NCBI RefSeq assembly: GCF_008253865.1
Contig: NZ_CP042331.1
Span: 2,108,001 to 2,172,000, forward strand
DNA length: 64,000 nt
Direction: 5' to 3'
Source of the DNA: Bosea sp. F3-2
GTDB lineage: Bacteria; Pseudomonadota; Alphaproteobacteria; Rhizobiales; Beijerinckiaceae
Part shown: positions 53,498 through 62,636 of the stretch, in pieces
Layout: every line of letters begins with the position of its first letter
How positions within the stretch are numbered: position 1 is the first letter of the stretch
Translations under genes and position numbers: made by a program
Notes under the pieces: model-generated
Told to the model about the DNA's origin: nothing
Database searches by the model: none
Seen by the model: the letters and a program-made list of their open reading frames with translations, nothing else

Positions 53498-54651
53498 CAG
53501 AAGGACCTCGGCAGGCCGAGGACGTGCTCGGCGACATAGGACAGGATCAGGTTCGTCGAGATCGGCGCCACTTGGTAGAGGCGGGTCTCGCGGAACTTGC
53601 GCTCGACATCGTATTCGCAGGCAAAGCCGAAGCCGCCATGGAACTGTAGGCAGGCATTGGCCGCCTCCCAACTCGCCTTGGCGGCGAGGTACTTCGCCAT
53701 GTTGGCCTGGGTGCCGCAGGGCTCGTGCGCATCGTACCGGCGGCAAGCCTCGAAGCGCATCAGGTTCGCGGCTTCGACCTCGATGAAGCTTTCGGCGATG
53801 GGGAACTGCACGCCCTGGTTCTGGCCGATCGGCCGGCCGAAGACGACGCGCTCCTTCGTGTAGTTCGTGACCTTGTCGATGAACCAGTAGCCGTCGCCGA
53901 TGCATTCGGCCGCGATCAGCGTGCGCTCGGCGTTGAGCCCGGTGAGGATATACTTGAAGCCCTGCCCTTCCTCGCCGATCAGGTTCTCGGCCGGGATCTC
54001 GAGATTGTCGAAGAACAGCTCGTTGGTCTCATGGTTGACCATGTTGAGGATCGGCCGGACGGTCATCCCTTTCGCCTGCGCCTCGTGCAGGTCGACGATG
54101 AAGATCGAGAGCCCTTCCGACTTCTTCTTCACCTGGTCGAGCGGGGTGGTCCGCGCCAGCAGGATCATCAGGTCCGAGTGCTGGATGCGGCTGATCCAGA
54201 CCTTCTGGCCGTTGATGACCCAGCGATCGCCCTTCTTGACTGCTGTCGTCTTGATCCGGGTGGTGTCGGTTCCGGTCGTCGGCTCGGTCACGCCCATCGA
54301 TTGCAGGCGGAGTTCGCCGGTTGCGATCTTGGGCAGGTAGCGCTTGCGCTGCTCCTCCGAGCCGTGCCGGATCAGCGTGCCCATATTGTACATCTGGCCA
54401 TGGCAGGCGCCGGAATTGCCGCCGGCCCGGTTGATCTCCTCCATGATGACGGAAGCTTCGGTGAGGCCGAGCTCCGATCCGCCATATTGCTCCGGGATCA
54501 AAGCCGCCATCCAGCCGGCCTTGGTCAGCGCGGCGACGAATTCTTCAGGATAGCCGCGCGCCTCGTCCACCTTGCGGTGATACTCCGGCGGAAACTCCGC
54601 GCAGAGCGCCCTTACGGCGGCTCGGATGTCCTCATGGGCATTTTCGTTCAT
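53497..54651 (-). CDS. Acyl-CoA dehydrogenase
   Basis: A 384-residue FAD enzyme of the acyl-CoA dehydrogenase family. It has QSMGVTEPTTGTDTT, QKVWISRIQHSDLMILLART and QFHGGFGFACEYDVERKFRETRLYQ. The common C-terminal catalytic Glu (YEGT) is absent: the sequence reads YQVAPISTNL. A Glu at 242 in TGLNAERTL lies at the helix-G position used by isovaleryl-CoA dehydrogenase. That suggests a branched or substituted acyl-CoA. It is the first gene of the minus-strand operon ending with the TetR gene and starts about 90 bases from the shared 28-bp element. Confidence 0.9.
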   Translation of the reverse strand: MNENAHEDIRAAVRALCAEFPPEYHRKVDEARGYPEEFVAALTKAGWMAALIPEQYGGSELGLTEASVIMEEINRAGGNSGACHGQMYNMGTLIRHGSEEQRKRYLPKIATGELRLQSMGVTEPTTGTDTTRIKTTAVKKGDRWVINGQKVWISRIQHSDLMILLARTTPLDQVKKKSEGLSIFIVDLHEAQAKGMTVRPILNMVNHETNELFFDNLEIPAENLIGEEGQGFKYILTGLNAERTLIAAECIGDGYWFIDKVTNYTKERVVFGRPIGQNQGVQFPIAESFIEVEAANLMRFEACRRYDAHEPCGTQANMAKYLAAKASWEAANACLQFHGGFGFACEYDVERKFRETRLYQVAPISTNLILSYVAEHVLGLPRSF

Positions 54652-54742
54652 GGCAGCGGCTCCTCCTGGCAGGCGACCGTCGAGGGATCACGACTGCCCT
54701 TTCCTCCTCTGGCCAGCTTTTGTCACGCGCATAGCGCACATG

Positions 54743-54770
54743 CAAGATACTTGCTATTTTGACAGCAAGT
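54743..54770. promoter_or_regulatory. 28-bp operator-like element, site A (ACAD / monooxygenase gap)
   Basis: The element starts CAAGATACTTGCTAT and contains the dyad ACTTGCT (54749-54755) / AGCAAGT (54764-54770) and a TTGACA hexamer (54759-54764). It is identical at 26 of 28 bases to the element at 62815-62842 on the other strand. It lies in the gap between the itaconate-type operon (-) and the monooxygenase (+). Confidence 0.75.
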
Positions 54771-54848
54771 TATTTCAGAGATATGCCTGCCTGCAAGAGG
54801 ATTTGGCGCCCACCGTTCGAGGCGACATGCCCCGCTTGGGAGGAAAGA

Positions 54849-56462
54849 ATGGCGAAGCCAACCAATGATGTTGACGTCCTGATTGTGGGGGCAGGGTTTG
54901 CAGGGATCTACCAGCTCTATCGGGCACTGAAGGCTGGCTACTCGGCTCGGGTCCTGGAGCGGGGTGGCGATGCAGGCGGGACCTGGTATTGGAACCGCTA
55001 CCCGGGCGCTCGCTGCGATGTTCCCAGCCTCGCCTATTCTGTGTCCTATCTTCCCGATCTGGACCAAGAATGGACTTGGCCGGAGGCTTTCGCGCATCAA
55101 TCCGACATCTTGAAATACCAGCAGCATATCGTCGACCGGCTGCAGCTGCGTCCTCACATGACCTTCGACACCGAGGTAACGGAGACCTTCTGGGACGGTG
55201 CTCGCTGGCAGGTGCGCAGCGAGACCGGTGAAGCGTGGTCCGGCCGCTTCCTCGTGATGGCGACGGGCACGCTGGTGGTCCCCAGGACGCCGAACGTGCC
55301 GGGGCTGGAGTCCTTCAAGGGCCGCTGGTTCCATACCGGGCGCTGGCCGCACGAGCCCGTCGATTTCACCGGGCGGCGGGTGGCAGTCGTCGGCACCGGG
55401 TCGACCGGCATCCAGGTCATCCCCGTTGTCGCCGAAGAGGCTGCGCACCTGACCGTGTTTCAGCGCACACCGAAATTCACGGTCCCGCTCGGCAACCGCA
55501 ACCTGAGCGAAGCCGAAATCGCAGACGCCAAGGCGGCCTATCCCGGCTTCCGGGCCGCTAACCGGAAGGCCGACTACGGCTATCACTTCGACCGCCCGAC
55601 CTACGATCTTTCGAAGCTGCCCCCGGAAGAACAGGAGCGGCTGATGCAGGAGGCCTGGGATCGCGGGCGCTTCAACGGTTTCCTCACCAGCTATGCGCCC
55701 AATCTCGGGATCGTCAACAAGGCGGTGAACGACGTGCTGGCCGATTTCGTACGGCGCAAGATCGCCGCGGTCGTCAAGAATCCCGAACTGGCCGAGACTC
55801 TCACCCCGCGCGGCTATCCGATCGGGGTGAACCGGTTGTGCCGGGACACGAATTATTATGAGACGTTCAACCGCGCCAACGTGTCGCTGGTCGACAATCT
55901 GAAGGATCCGATCGTCGCCATCACGTCCAGGGGGATCGATACCGAGAAGGCGAGCTACGAGTTCGACGACATCATTTTCGCCACCGGTTATGACGCGATG
56001 ACCGGGCCGCTGACCTCGATCGACATCCGCGGATCGGATGGCCGCAGCGTCAGGGAAGCGTGGCTCGCTGGCGCCAGAACCTATCTTGGAGTGGCGACAG
56101 CGGGCTTTCCCAACATGTTCATCATCACCGGGCCGGGCGGCCCTTCGGTCCTGTCTAACGCCATCGTCACGATCGAGCAGAACGTCGACTTCATCACGAC
56201 GGTGATGGAGCATATGAGCAAGACCGGCGCCACGACGGTCAGCGCGGATCCCGGTGCCGAAGAGGCCTGGATGCAGCATGTCCAAGACGTGTCGTTGCAG
56301 TCACTCTACCGCGAAGCGCACAAGGCGAATGCCTGGTACACCGGAGCCAACGTGCCGGGGAAGAAGGTGCAGTTCCTGCCCTTCGCAGGCGGCGTAGGCA
56401 AGTACGAGGTTATCACCGACGAGGTCGCTGCCGAGAATTACCGCGGCTTCGTGTTCGCCTGA
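54849..56462 (+). CDS. Flavin-containing monooxygenase, Baeyer-Villiger type (second copy)
   Basis: A 537-residue enzyme starting MAKPTNDVDVLIVGAGFAGIYQ; GGGAGGAAAGA precedes the ATG and the 30 residues before it were rejected. FAD motif GAGFAG, NADPH motif VVGTGSTGIQV and the fingerprint FKGRWFHTGRWP (F156, G158, H162, W166) are complete. It differs from the enzyme at 17101. The esterase gene 131 bases downstream would hydrolyse the ester or lactone it makes, the normal partner in cyclic or branched ketone breakdown. It is divergent from the itaconate-type operon across site A. Confidence 0.92.
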   Translation: MAKPTNDVDVLIVGAGFAGIYQLYRALKAGYSARVLERGGDAGGTWYWNRYPGARCDVPSLAYSVSYLPDLDQEWTWPEAFAHQSDILKYQQHIVDRLQLRPHMTFDTEVTETFWDGARWQVRSETGEAWSGRFLVMATGTLVVPRTPNVPGLESFKGRWFHTGRWPHEPVDFTGRRVAVVGTGSTGIQVIPVVAEEAAHLTVFQRTPKFTVPLGNRNLSEAEIADAKAAYPGFRAANRKADYGYHFDRPTYDLSKLPPEEQERLMQEAWDRGRFNGFLTSYAPNLGIVNKAVNDVLADFVRRKIAAVVKNPELAETLTPRGYPIGVNRLCRDTNYYETFNRANVSLVDNLKDPIVAITSRGIDTEKASYEFDDIIFATGYDAMTGPLTSIDIRGSDGRSVREAWLAGARTYLGVATAGFPNMFIITGPGGPSVLSNAIVTIEQNVDFITTVMEHMSKTGATTVSADPGAEEAWMQHVQDVSLQSLYREAHKANAWYTGANVPGKKVQFLPFAGGVGKYEVITDEVAAENYRGFVFA

Positions 56463-56593
56463 TCCAACACCACCGCGCCACCACGCCGCCGGCAATGAGC
56501 CTTCTGCTCCCCCAGGATAATCGCTTGGAAGCGAGGTCGAGCGTGTCGCTCTCCGCCGGAGGAAGTCGCTCATCGATCCGGGAGGAGACCAAA

Positions 56594-57532
56594 ATGCCAT
56601 TGAACGAACACGTCGCGATCATGCTCGATTCGCCGCGGGCAAAATTCGCGCGCCCCCTGCACGAGTTGACCATCGCCGAGGCGCGAGGGGAGGCAGAGAA
56701 GCTCGCATCGCTACAAGGCGAACCGGCGGAGATCGCGTTTGTCAGCAACCGCTATATCGATCGCCCGGGCGGCGCGATCCGCGTGCGGCTCTACAAGCAC
56801 CGGGACGAGGCCACCGCGGAGCCCGTGCTGATCTACTTCCACGGCGGTGGCTTCATGATCGGCTCATTGGATTCCTTCGATCGAGTCTGCCGGCGCATCG
56901 CCGCCACGAGCGGCTGTGCCGTCTTATCGGTGGATTATCGGCTGAGCCCCGAGCATCCCTATCCTGCGGCGACCGACGATGCCTGGACAGTGACGCAATG
57001 GCTGGCCCGCGAAGGCGGGAGATGGGGGCTCGATCCTGGCCGGCTCGCGGTTGCAGGCGACAGTGCAGGCGCCACGCTCGCGGCATCCGTCACGCAGGCG
57101 GCACGCAAGGCTGGCTCGCCGGCGATCCGGCACCAGGCGCTGATTTATCCGGCGCTGGACCTGACGACGCGGGTGTATCCTTCGAAGATCGACAATGCCG
57201 AAGGCTATCGATTGACCATGGCTGCAGTCGAATGGTTCTATGGCCACTATCTGCCCGATCGCGAACGCGCCTCGGAAATTGCCGCCTCGCCGCTTTTGAC
57301 GGATGACTTCGCGAACCTCCCTCCCGCCACGGTCCTGACGGCCGAGTTCGACCCGCTGCGCGACGAGGGGGACGCTTATGCCGCAGCGCTCGCCGCTGCC
57401 GGTGTGCCGGTCGAACACATCCGCATGGAAGGAATGATCCACGGCTTCCTGGGCTTCTTCGCTCAGGTCCCTCAATGCGTCGAAGTGCTCGACCGGATGG
57501 CACTCTCGATCAAGGCGGCGCTCACCGCCTGA
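56594..57532 (+). CDS. Alpha/beta hydrolase, hormone-sensitive lipase (HSL) family esterase
   Basis: A 312-residue esterase starting MPLNEHVAIMLDSPRAKFARP, preceded by GGGAGGAGACC. The oxyanion motif is FHGGGFMIGS (HGGG 83-86) and the nucleophile is in AGDSAGA (Ser157). The acid is in EFDPLRDEGDAY and the histidine in MIHGFLGFF. It acts on short acyl esters or lactones. Its place directly after the Baeyer-Villiger gene suggests it hydrolyses that enzyme's product. It ends nine bases before a converging SDR remnant. Confidence 0.92.
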   Translation: MPLNEHVAIMLDSPRAKFARPLHELTIAEARGEAEKLASLQGEPAEIAFVSNRYIDRPGGAIRVRLYKHRDEATAEPVLIYFHGGGFMIGSLDSFDRVCRRIAATSGCAVLSVDYRLSPEHPYPAATDDAWTVTQWLAREGGRWGLDPGRLAVAGDSAGATLAASVTQAARKAGSPAIRHQALIYPALDLTTRVYPSKIDNAEGYRLTMAAVEWFYGHYLPDRERASEIAASPLLTDDFANLPPATVLTAEFDPLRDEGDAYAAALAAAGVPVEHIRMEGMIHGFLGFFAQVPQCVEVLDRMALSIKAALTA

Positions 57533-57541
57533 GGCGGTGCG

Positions 57542-57829
57542 TCAGCGCATCAACAATCCGCCGTTCACGTCAATCGTGGCACCAGTGACGAAGCCGGCAT
57601 CGATAGAAGCGAGGTACGCCGCCGCCGCGGCGACCTCGTGCGGTTCGCCCACCCGGCCGAGCGGCAGGCTCGCAACATTCGGCTGCTCGCCATCGACCAA
57701 GTCGGTGAGCATCGGAGTGGCCACAGGCCCCGGTGCGCTGGCATTGACCGTCATTCCCAACCCGATTCCCGACGCCGCCCCGGTGACCAGGATCCTCCTT
57801 CCATCCAACCTGAGTTCCAACTCACTCAC
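57542..57829 (-). pseudogene. SDR gene collapsed by an in-frame internal deletion
   Basis: From the GTG at 57829 the protein reads VSELELRLDGRRILVTGAASGIG. It then jumps directly to LGMTVNASAPGPVATPMLTDLV and ends ATIDVNGGLLMR. An intact SDR of this type has about 250 residues; here only about 95 remain. The whole middle with NNAG and the Ser-Tyr-Lys site is missing, although the frame is kept. It cannot be active. It is probably a remnant of a functional dehydrogenase of this cluster. Confidence 0.85.
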
Positions 57830-57937
57830 CCCATGTGTCCAGCGCCCCGAGCACCGTGTCCGATGTCGAAAAGGAGCGCTGTGGCCCTGCAAAAAAGCCG
57901 GCACGGCCCGCCAGACACACGGCGCCAGCCGGAGGGG

Positions 57938-59149
57938 CTACCCGGCGATGGGCTGGTCCCCGATCTTGTCGTAGGTCGCGCCGTTGAATCGGATCAGCTG
58001 CATCTTCTTGATGGCGACGTAGTCGTCCGGGGCGGTTTTCACCTCGACCCCCGGATAGAGCATGGGCAGGCGCATCGAAAGATTGGTCACCTGCTTCATG
58101 ATGTTTTGGCGGCTCAAATCGTCGCCTGCCTGCCGCAACACTTTCTCGACCAGCATGCCCATCGAATAGCCCATGGCATTGACGTAGTCGCTCTTGTCCG
58201 CGTCGGGATAATACTTTTGCAGAAACGCTAGATAGTCCTGCATTTCAGGCTCGGTGCTTTCCTTTGCGTGAGACACATCGCGCACATAGGCGGCACTGAT
58301 GAGGCCTTTCGCGTTCTCGAACCCGGCGGCGCTCAGGACCGCGCCGGTCGAGTTCGATACATGCACGAGGTATTTTTGAGCGCTCCAGCCGATCTCCGCC
58401 CCCTTCTTGATGGCTTGGGCCGCGAACTTCGGAGAAGCGACGATGATGAAGACGTTGGCGCCGGAGCCCTTCAGATTGACGATCTGGCTGTCGATGGTCG
58501 GGTCGGTCACTTCATAGGTTTGCCGCGCGACGATGGCCGCCGTGGGCTTCTCACCCAGTCCATCTTCAATGCCCCTCAGATAGTCGCGCCCAAAATCGTC
58601 ATTCTGCATGAGGATCGCGATCTTGGCATTGGGCATCTGTTCCAGGATATGACGCGCATAGATGCGGCCTTCGGTCTCGAACGATGGCTGCCAGCCGATC
58701 GTCCAAGGGAAGTCCTTGTAATTGCTGAAGCGGCTGGCGCCGGACGAGAGGAACAGCTGAGGCACCTTCCTGGCGTTCATGTACTTTTGGATGGCGGCGT
58801 TCTGCGGAGTGCCCAGCGTGCCGGCGAGGAACAGAACCTGTTCCTGCTCAACCAGCTTCCGCGCCTGTTCAACCGTCTTCGATGGGTTGTAGCCGTCGTC
58901 CAATGAAATGAACTGAATCTTTCTGCCGCCGATGCCGCCTTCGGCATTCACCTTGTCGAAGTAGGCGCCGAGCGAGCGGCCCATCGTGCCGTAAGCCGAC
59001 GCCGGGCCGGAATAGGGACCGATATGTCCGACCTTGATCGTGGTGGTGGTGACGCCTGGCGAAGAATCCTTCGCAATTGCCAATTTGCCTGTGACGAGGG
59101 GCATCGTCGCAGCCAGGCTCGCCATCATCTCTCTTCTGGATATCGTCAT
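57938..59149 (-). CDS. ABC transporter substrate-binding protein (LivK type)
   Basis: A 403-residue binding protein. The N-terminus MTISRREMMASLAATMPLVTGKLAIAK has an RR pair and looks like a Tat signal. The mature part TIKVGHIGPYSGPASAYGTMGRSLGAYFDKVN and ILMQNDDFGRDYLRGIEDGLG match the branched-chain class. It is the last gene of the third Liv operon (order G-F-H-M-K). It is not close to the other three binding proteins of this window, so it probably has a different ligand. Confidence 0.92.
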   Translation of the reverse strand: MTISRREMMASLAATMPLVTGKLAIAKDSSPGVTTTTIKVGHIGPYSGPASAYGTMGRSLGAYFDKVNAEGGIGGRKIQFISLDDGYNPSKTVEQARKLVEQEQVLFLAGTLGTPQNAAIQKYMNARKVPQLFLSSGASRFSNYKDFPWTIGWQPSFETEGRIYARHILEQMPNAKIAILMQNDDFGRDYLRGIEDGLGEKPTAAIVARQTYEVTDPTIDSQIVNLKGSGANVFIIVASPKFAAQAIKKGAEIGWSAQKYLVHVSNSTGAVLSAAGFENAKGLISAAYVRDVSHAKESTEPEMQDYLAFLQKYYPDADKSDYVNAMGYSMGMLVEKVLRQAGDDLSRQNIMKQVTNLSMRLPMLYPGVEVKTAPDDYVAIKKMQLIRFNGATYDKIGDQPIAG

Positions 59150-59219
59150 CGAATTTTCCTCCCGTGGTTTTGTCGGCCGCCTCCGAGGTTCCTCGAAGGC
59201 GAGGCTTATTGAAGATGTT

Positions 59220-60248
59220 TCAGTGCCGCCCGCTCACTGGCGCGCGGCTAGCCTTCCGGATCGCCCCGGCAATGCCCTCGGGCATGAGATAGACCAGAAG
59301 GATCATGACAACGCCGTAGACTGCCCAGGGCGCGGATTTCGAAATGCTGTCCGCCAAGGTCGGGACATAGACGATGAAGAGAGCGCCGATGACTGCTCCA
59401 TTCAGCGTGCTGATGCCTCCCACGACGGCTCCTACGAGAAGGGATACGGACAGGAACAGGTCATAGGCGTCAGGGGATACGAACTGGACCGCAGTCGCGG
59501 CAAGCCCGCCTGCGACAGCCGCAAAGGCGGCGGAAATGCCGAACGCCATGAATTTGTGATGCCGGCTGTCGATGCCGATCGCCTCGGCCGCGAGCGCGTT
59601 GTCGCGGATGGAACGCAACGCCCTGCCCGTGCCGCTCTCGAGCAATGAGTGAGCGATCCAGTAGATGATTCCCACCAGAACCAGGGCATAGAGGTAGAGC
59701 CACTGGTCATCGGAAAGTGGAAGGCCGAGAGGTGCCGAGGGCTTCGTCAGAAAGATTCCCTGTACGCCGCCCGTCCATTCCTCCACGCCGTGAAACTTCA
59801 GCAGTTGCGGGGTTGCGACGGCGAGCGCGAAGGTCGCAAGGCCGAGATAAATACCGCTCAGCCGTAGCGCGGGGCGGCCAAACGCATAGCCCGCGGCAAA
59901 GCCGACGATGCCTCCGACTGGAATCGCAATCCAATAGGGCATCTCGAAATGCCCCATCAGGATGGCGGTGGCGTAGGCGCCAAGGGCGAAGAATGCGCCA
60001 TGACCCAGCGAGATCTGCCCGCTGAACCCGGTCAGGATGTTGAGGCCAATCAGGGCGATCGCATAGGCCAGCACCATCGTGGCCTGAAACAGCCGGAAAT
60101 CCGACAGCACCGCCGTGAGGGCGAGCGCGAGCGCAATCACGATGGCACGAACCCAGATGGCGCGCCCGTCTCGTCGAGGCAGCCCGCGGAACGTCCCGCT
60201 TGCAGGAGCGTCCGTATCCACGAGCTGTGATTGTTTATCCATCTGCAT
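59220..60248 (-). CDS. livM: ABC transporter permease (LivM)
   Basis: A 342-residue permease. The ATG at 60248 lies one base after the livH stop; a GTG at 60257 would overlap. An N-terminal soluble stretch of about 35 residues (MDKQSQLVDTDAPAS...) is followed by hydrophobic segments. GFSGQISLGHGAFFALGAYATA and GRALRSIRDNALAAEAIGIDSRHHK are LivM signatures. It partners LivH in the third importer. Confidence 0.9.
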   Translation of the reverse strand: MQMDKQSQLVDTDAPASGTFRGLPRRDGRAIWVRAIVIALALALTAVLSDFRLFQATMVLAYAIALIGLNILTGFSGQISLGHGAFFALGAYATAILMGHFEMPYWIAIPVGGIVGFAAGYAFGRPALRLSGIYLGLATFALAVATPQLLKFHGVEEWTGGVQGIFLTKPSAPLGLPLSDDQWLYLYALVLVGIIYWIAHSLLESGTGRALRSIRDNALAAEAIGIDSRHHKFMAFGISAAFAAVAGGLAATAVQFVSPDAYDLFLSVSLLVGAVVGGISTLNGAVIGALFIVYVPTLADSISKSAPWAVYGVVMILLVYLMPEGIAGAIRKASRAPVSGRH

Positions 60249-60249
60249 C

Positions 60250-61122
60250 TCAGACACGCTTCACCACCACGCGGCCAAACAAGCCCGATGGCTTGATCGT
60301 CAGGGTTGCAACGATGAGAACGAGAGCTACAGCCAGGCGGAGCTCGGTTCCGACGACATAGTTTCCGACAAGCGTTTCGATCAGACCGACGAGGAAACCG
60401 CCTGCAACCGCGCCGCCGGGGCTGTCGATGCCGCCAATCAGGGCGCCGGCAACCGAATAGAGGAGAACACCGATCATCATGTTCGGGTCGAGGAACACGA
60501 CGGGGGCGATCATCATCCCCGCGACGGCGCCGATCGCTCCTGCCAACCCCCAGCCCAGAAGCAGCATCTTGCCGACATTGATCCCGACCAGCTCCGCCGA
60601 TGGGCGGTTCTCCGCCGCGGCCCGCATGGCAAGGCCAAGCGGCGTCCAACGAAAGAAGGCATAGAGGATCGCAAGCAGAAGCAGTGAGACGAAGATGGCG
60701 CCGACTTCGTGGGCCGAAAACAGAGAGGTTTCGTACCAGGCGCCTGGCGGAAAAGGACTCGGGAATTTCTTCACCGTGTCCCCGAAGATCCATCCGGCAA
60801 GACTGTGAAAGATCATCAGCAGGCCGATGAAGACGACGAGCGTTGTCAAATCCGGTGCGTCGCGCAACGGCCGGATCACGAAGAACTCGATGGCTCCCGC
60901 GATAAGGAAGGAGACCGCGACGGTCAGGGCAAACGCGCCCCAGTAGGGGATGCCAGCTTGCATGAAGCCCCACGCCACGAACGTCGAGAACATCGCCATC
61001 TCGCCCTGCGCGAAGTTCACATGGTGCGTGGACCGGTAGATCATGACCAATGACAGGGCGACGCTCGCATAGATCGCACCGGCCGACAGACCGACGACGC
61101 ATTGATGCAGAAAGGTTTCCAT
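60250..61122 (-). CDS. livH: ABC transporter permease (LivH)
   Basis: A 290-residue membrane protein starting METFLHQCVVGLSAGAIYASVALS. THHVNFAQGEMAMFSTFVAWG and the loop TPLGLAMRAAAENRPSAELVGINV are typical of LivH. It is 13 bases after livF and next to livM. No special features. Confidence 0.92.
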   Translation of the reverse strand: METFLHQCVVGLSAGAIYASVALSLVMIYRSTHHVNFAQGEMAMFSTFVAWGFMQAGIPYWGAFALTVAVSFLIAGAIEFFVIRPLRDAPDLTTLVVFIGLLMIFHSLAGWIFGDTVKKFPSPFPPGAWYETSLFSAHEVGAIFVSLLLLAILYAFFRWTPLGLAMRAAAENRPSAELVGINVGKMLLLGWGLAGAIGAVAGMMIAPVVFLDPNMMIGVLLYSVAGALIGGIDSPGGAVAGGFLVGLIETLVGNYVVGTELRLAVALVLIVATLTIKPSGLFGRVVVKRV

Positions 61123-61135
61123 TCTGTGCCTCAGC

Positions 61136-61852
61136 CTATTGCCCGAGATACGCTTTCTTGACGGCCGGATTGCTCCTCATCTCCGTCGAACTGCCGTGCA
61201 TGACGATTTCGCCGGTTTCGAGCAGATAGGCGTGATGTGCAAAGCTTAGTGCCAGCGCGGCATTCTGTTCGACGATCAGAATACTGACGCCGCTTTCGGC
61301 GTTGATGCGGCGCATGATGTCGAAAATGTCCCTCACGACCAGCGGCGCCAGCCCGAAAGACGGTTCGTCCAGCAGCAGGATCCGCGGTTCGCTCATCAAG
61401 GCTCGCGCGATCGCGAGCATCTGCTGCTCGCCCCCTGAAAGCGTGCCGGCCTGCTGATTCCGCCTTTCCTCCAACCGGGGGAAGTAGCCGAACATCTTTT
61501 TCATCAGGATGGGCACGGTCACCGGCCGGGCTGCGGCATGCGCGCCAAGCCGAAGGTTCTCCTCGGTGGTCAGGCCCAGAAAGGTGCCGCGGCCATCGGG
61601 GACATGAGCCACCCCGCGCCGGGCGATCTGATGCGTGCTCAACCCTTCTATCGACTTGCCACCCAGCCTGACCTGGCCGTCGGTCCGAACGCCCATCCGG
61701 CACAGAGCGCGGAGCGTCGTCGTCTTGCCCGCGCCATTGGCCCCGAGCAAGGCCACAACCTGCCCTTCCGCTACGCTGAGGTTCAGACCACGGATCACGG
61801 GTGACATGCCGTAGCTGACATCGAGATTGGTGACTTCGAGGAATGGCATCAT
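61136..61852 (-). CDS. livF: Branched-chain amino acid-type ABC transporter ATP-binding protein (LivF)
   Basis: A 238-residue ATPase starting MMPFLEVTNLDVSYG. Walker A GANGAGKTT, signature LSGGEQQMLAIARAL and Walker B RILLLDEPSFGLAP are all intact, unlike the LivF at 44478. It starts seven bases after the livG stop. It powers the third importer with LivG. Confidence 0.93.
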   Translation of the reverse strand: MMPFLEVTNLDVSYGMSPVIRGLNLSVAEGQVVALLGANGAGKTTTLRALCRMGVRTDGQVRLGGKSIEGLSTHQIARRGVAHVPDGRGTFLGLTTEENLRLGAHAAARPVTVPILMKKMFGYFPRLEERRNQQAGTLSGGEQQMLAIARALMSEPRILLLDEPSFGLAPLVVRDIFDIMRRINAESGVSILIVEQNAALALSFAHHAYLLETGEIVMHGSSTEMRSNPAVKKAYLGQ

Positions 61853-61859
61853 GGTCGGC

Positions 61860-62636
61860 TCACCCCTCCCCCAGATAGGCCCGAACGACCTCGGGATTGT
61901 CTCGGACTTCCCGGGGCGTCCCTTCGGCGATCTTGCGGCCGAAATTCAGCACGGCGATATGGTCGCAAAGGCCCATCACCATGCCCATGTGATGCTCGAC
62001 CAACAGGATCGTGACATCGAAGTCCCTGCGGATCCGGCGGATCAGCGCCGAGAGTTCATCCACCTCTTCGTGGTTGAGGCCGCAGGCCGGCTCGTCCAGA
62101 AGCAGAAGCTTCGGACGTGAGGCCAGGGCACGTGCGAGTTCGACCCGCTTCTGTGTGCCGAACGGCAGATCGGCGACAGGCCTCTCCGAGACGGCATCCA
62201 GTTCCAGCAGTTCGATCAGCCGCGCGGCCGCTCGTTGAGCTCCCTCCTCGGCCCTGAACGCGTTGGGAAGCCGTAGCGCGTTCGCCAGGATTCCGGCATC
62301 GAACCGGCAATGCGCGCCAACCAGGATGTTTTCGCGGACGGTCATCGTCCGGAACATCGCCAGATTCTGGAACGTGCGCCCGATACCGGCGCTGGCGCGC
62401 CTGTTCGCCGGCACGCCAGACAGCGAGCGCCCCGAATACCGGATGTCACCGCTGCTATAGCGATAGAGACCCGACAGGCAGTTGAAAAATGTCGTCTTGC
62501 CCGCCCCGTTAGGGCCGATCAGGCCGAAAACGCTGTCGCGCGCAACCGAGAGCGACACCCCGTCCAACGCGAGGATGCCACCGAAGCGAACAACAACCGA
62601 TTCGACGGATAGCAAAGGGTCGGCGTCAGCGACCAT
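61860..62636 (-). CDS. livG: Branched-chain amino acid-type ABC transporter ATP-binding protein (LivG)
   Basis: A 258-residue ATPase; the ATG at 62636 (MVADADPLLSVESVVVRFGG) is chosen over a GTG five codons earlier. Walker A GPNGAGKTT, signature LPFGTQKRVELARAL and Walker B LLLLDEPACGLN are intact, and the tail NPEVVRAYLGEG is LivG-like. It is the first gene of the third importer operon. The 28-bp site B lies about 180 bases upstream. Confidence 0.93.
   Translation of the reverse strand: MVADADPLLSVESVVVRFGGILALDGVSLSVARDSVFGLIGPNGAGKTTFFNCLSGLYRYSSGDIRYSGRSLSGVPANRRASAGIGRTFQNLAMFRTMTVRENILVGAHCRFDAGILANALRLPNAFRAEEGAQRAAARLIELLELDAVSERPVADLPFGTQKRVELARALASRPKLLLLDEPACGLNHEEVDELSALIRRIRRDFDVTILLVEHHMGMVMGLCDHIAVLNFGRKIAEGTPREVRDNPEVVRAYLGEG

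Noticed and set aside
54723..56285. A 520-codon minus-strand frame
   Set aside because: It lies antisense to the Baeyer-Villiger gene and shows no motif.
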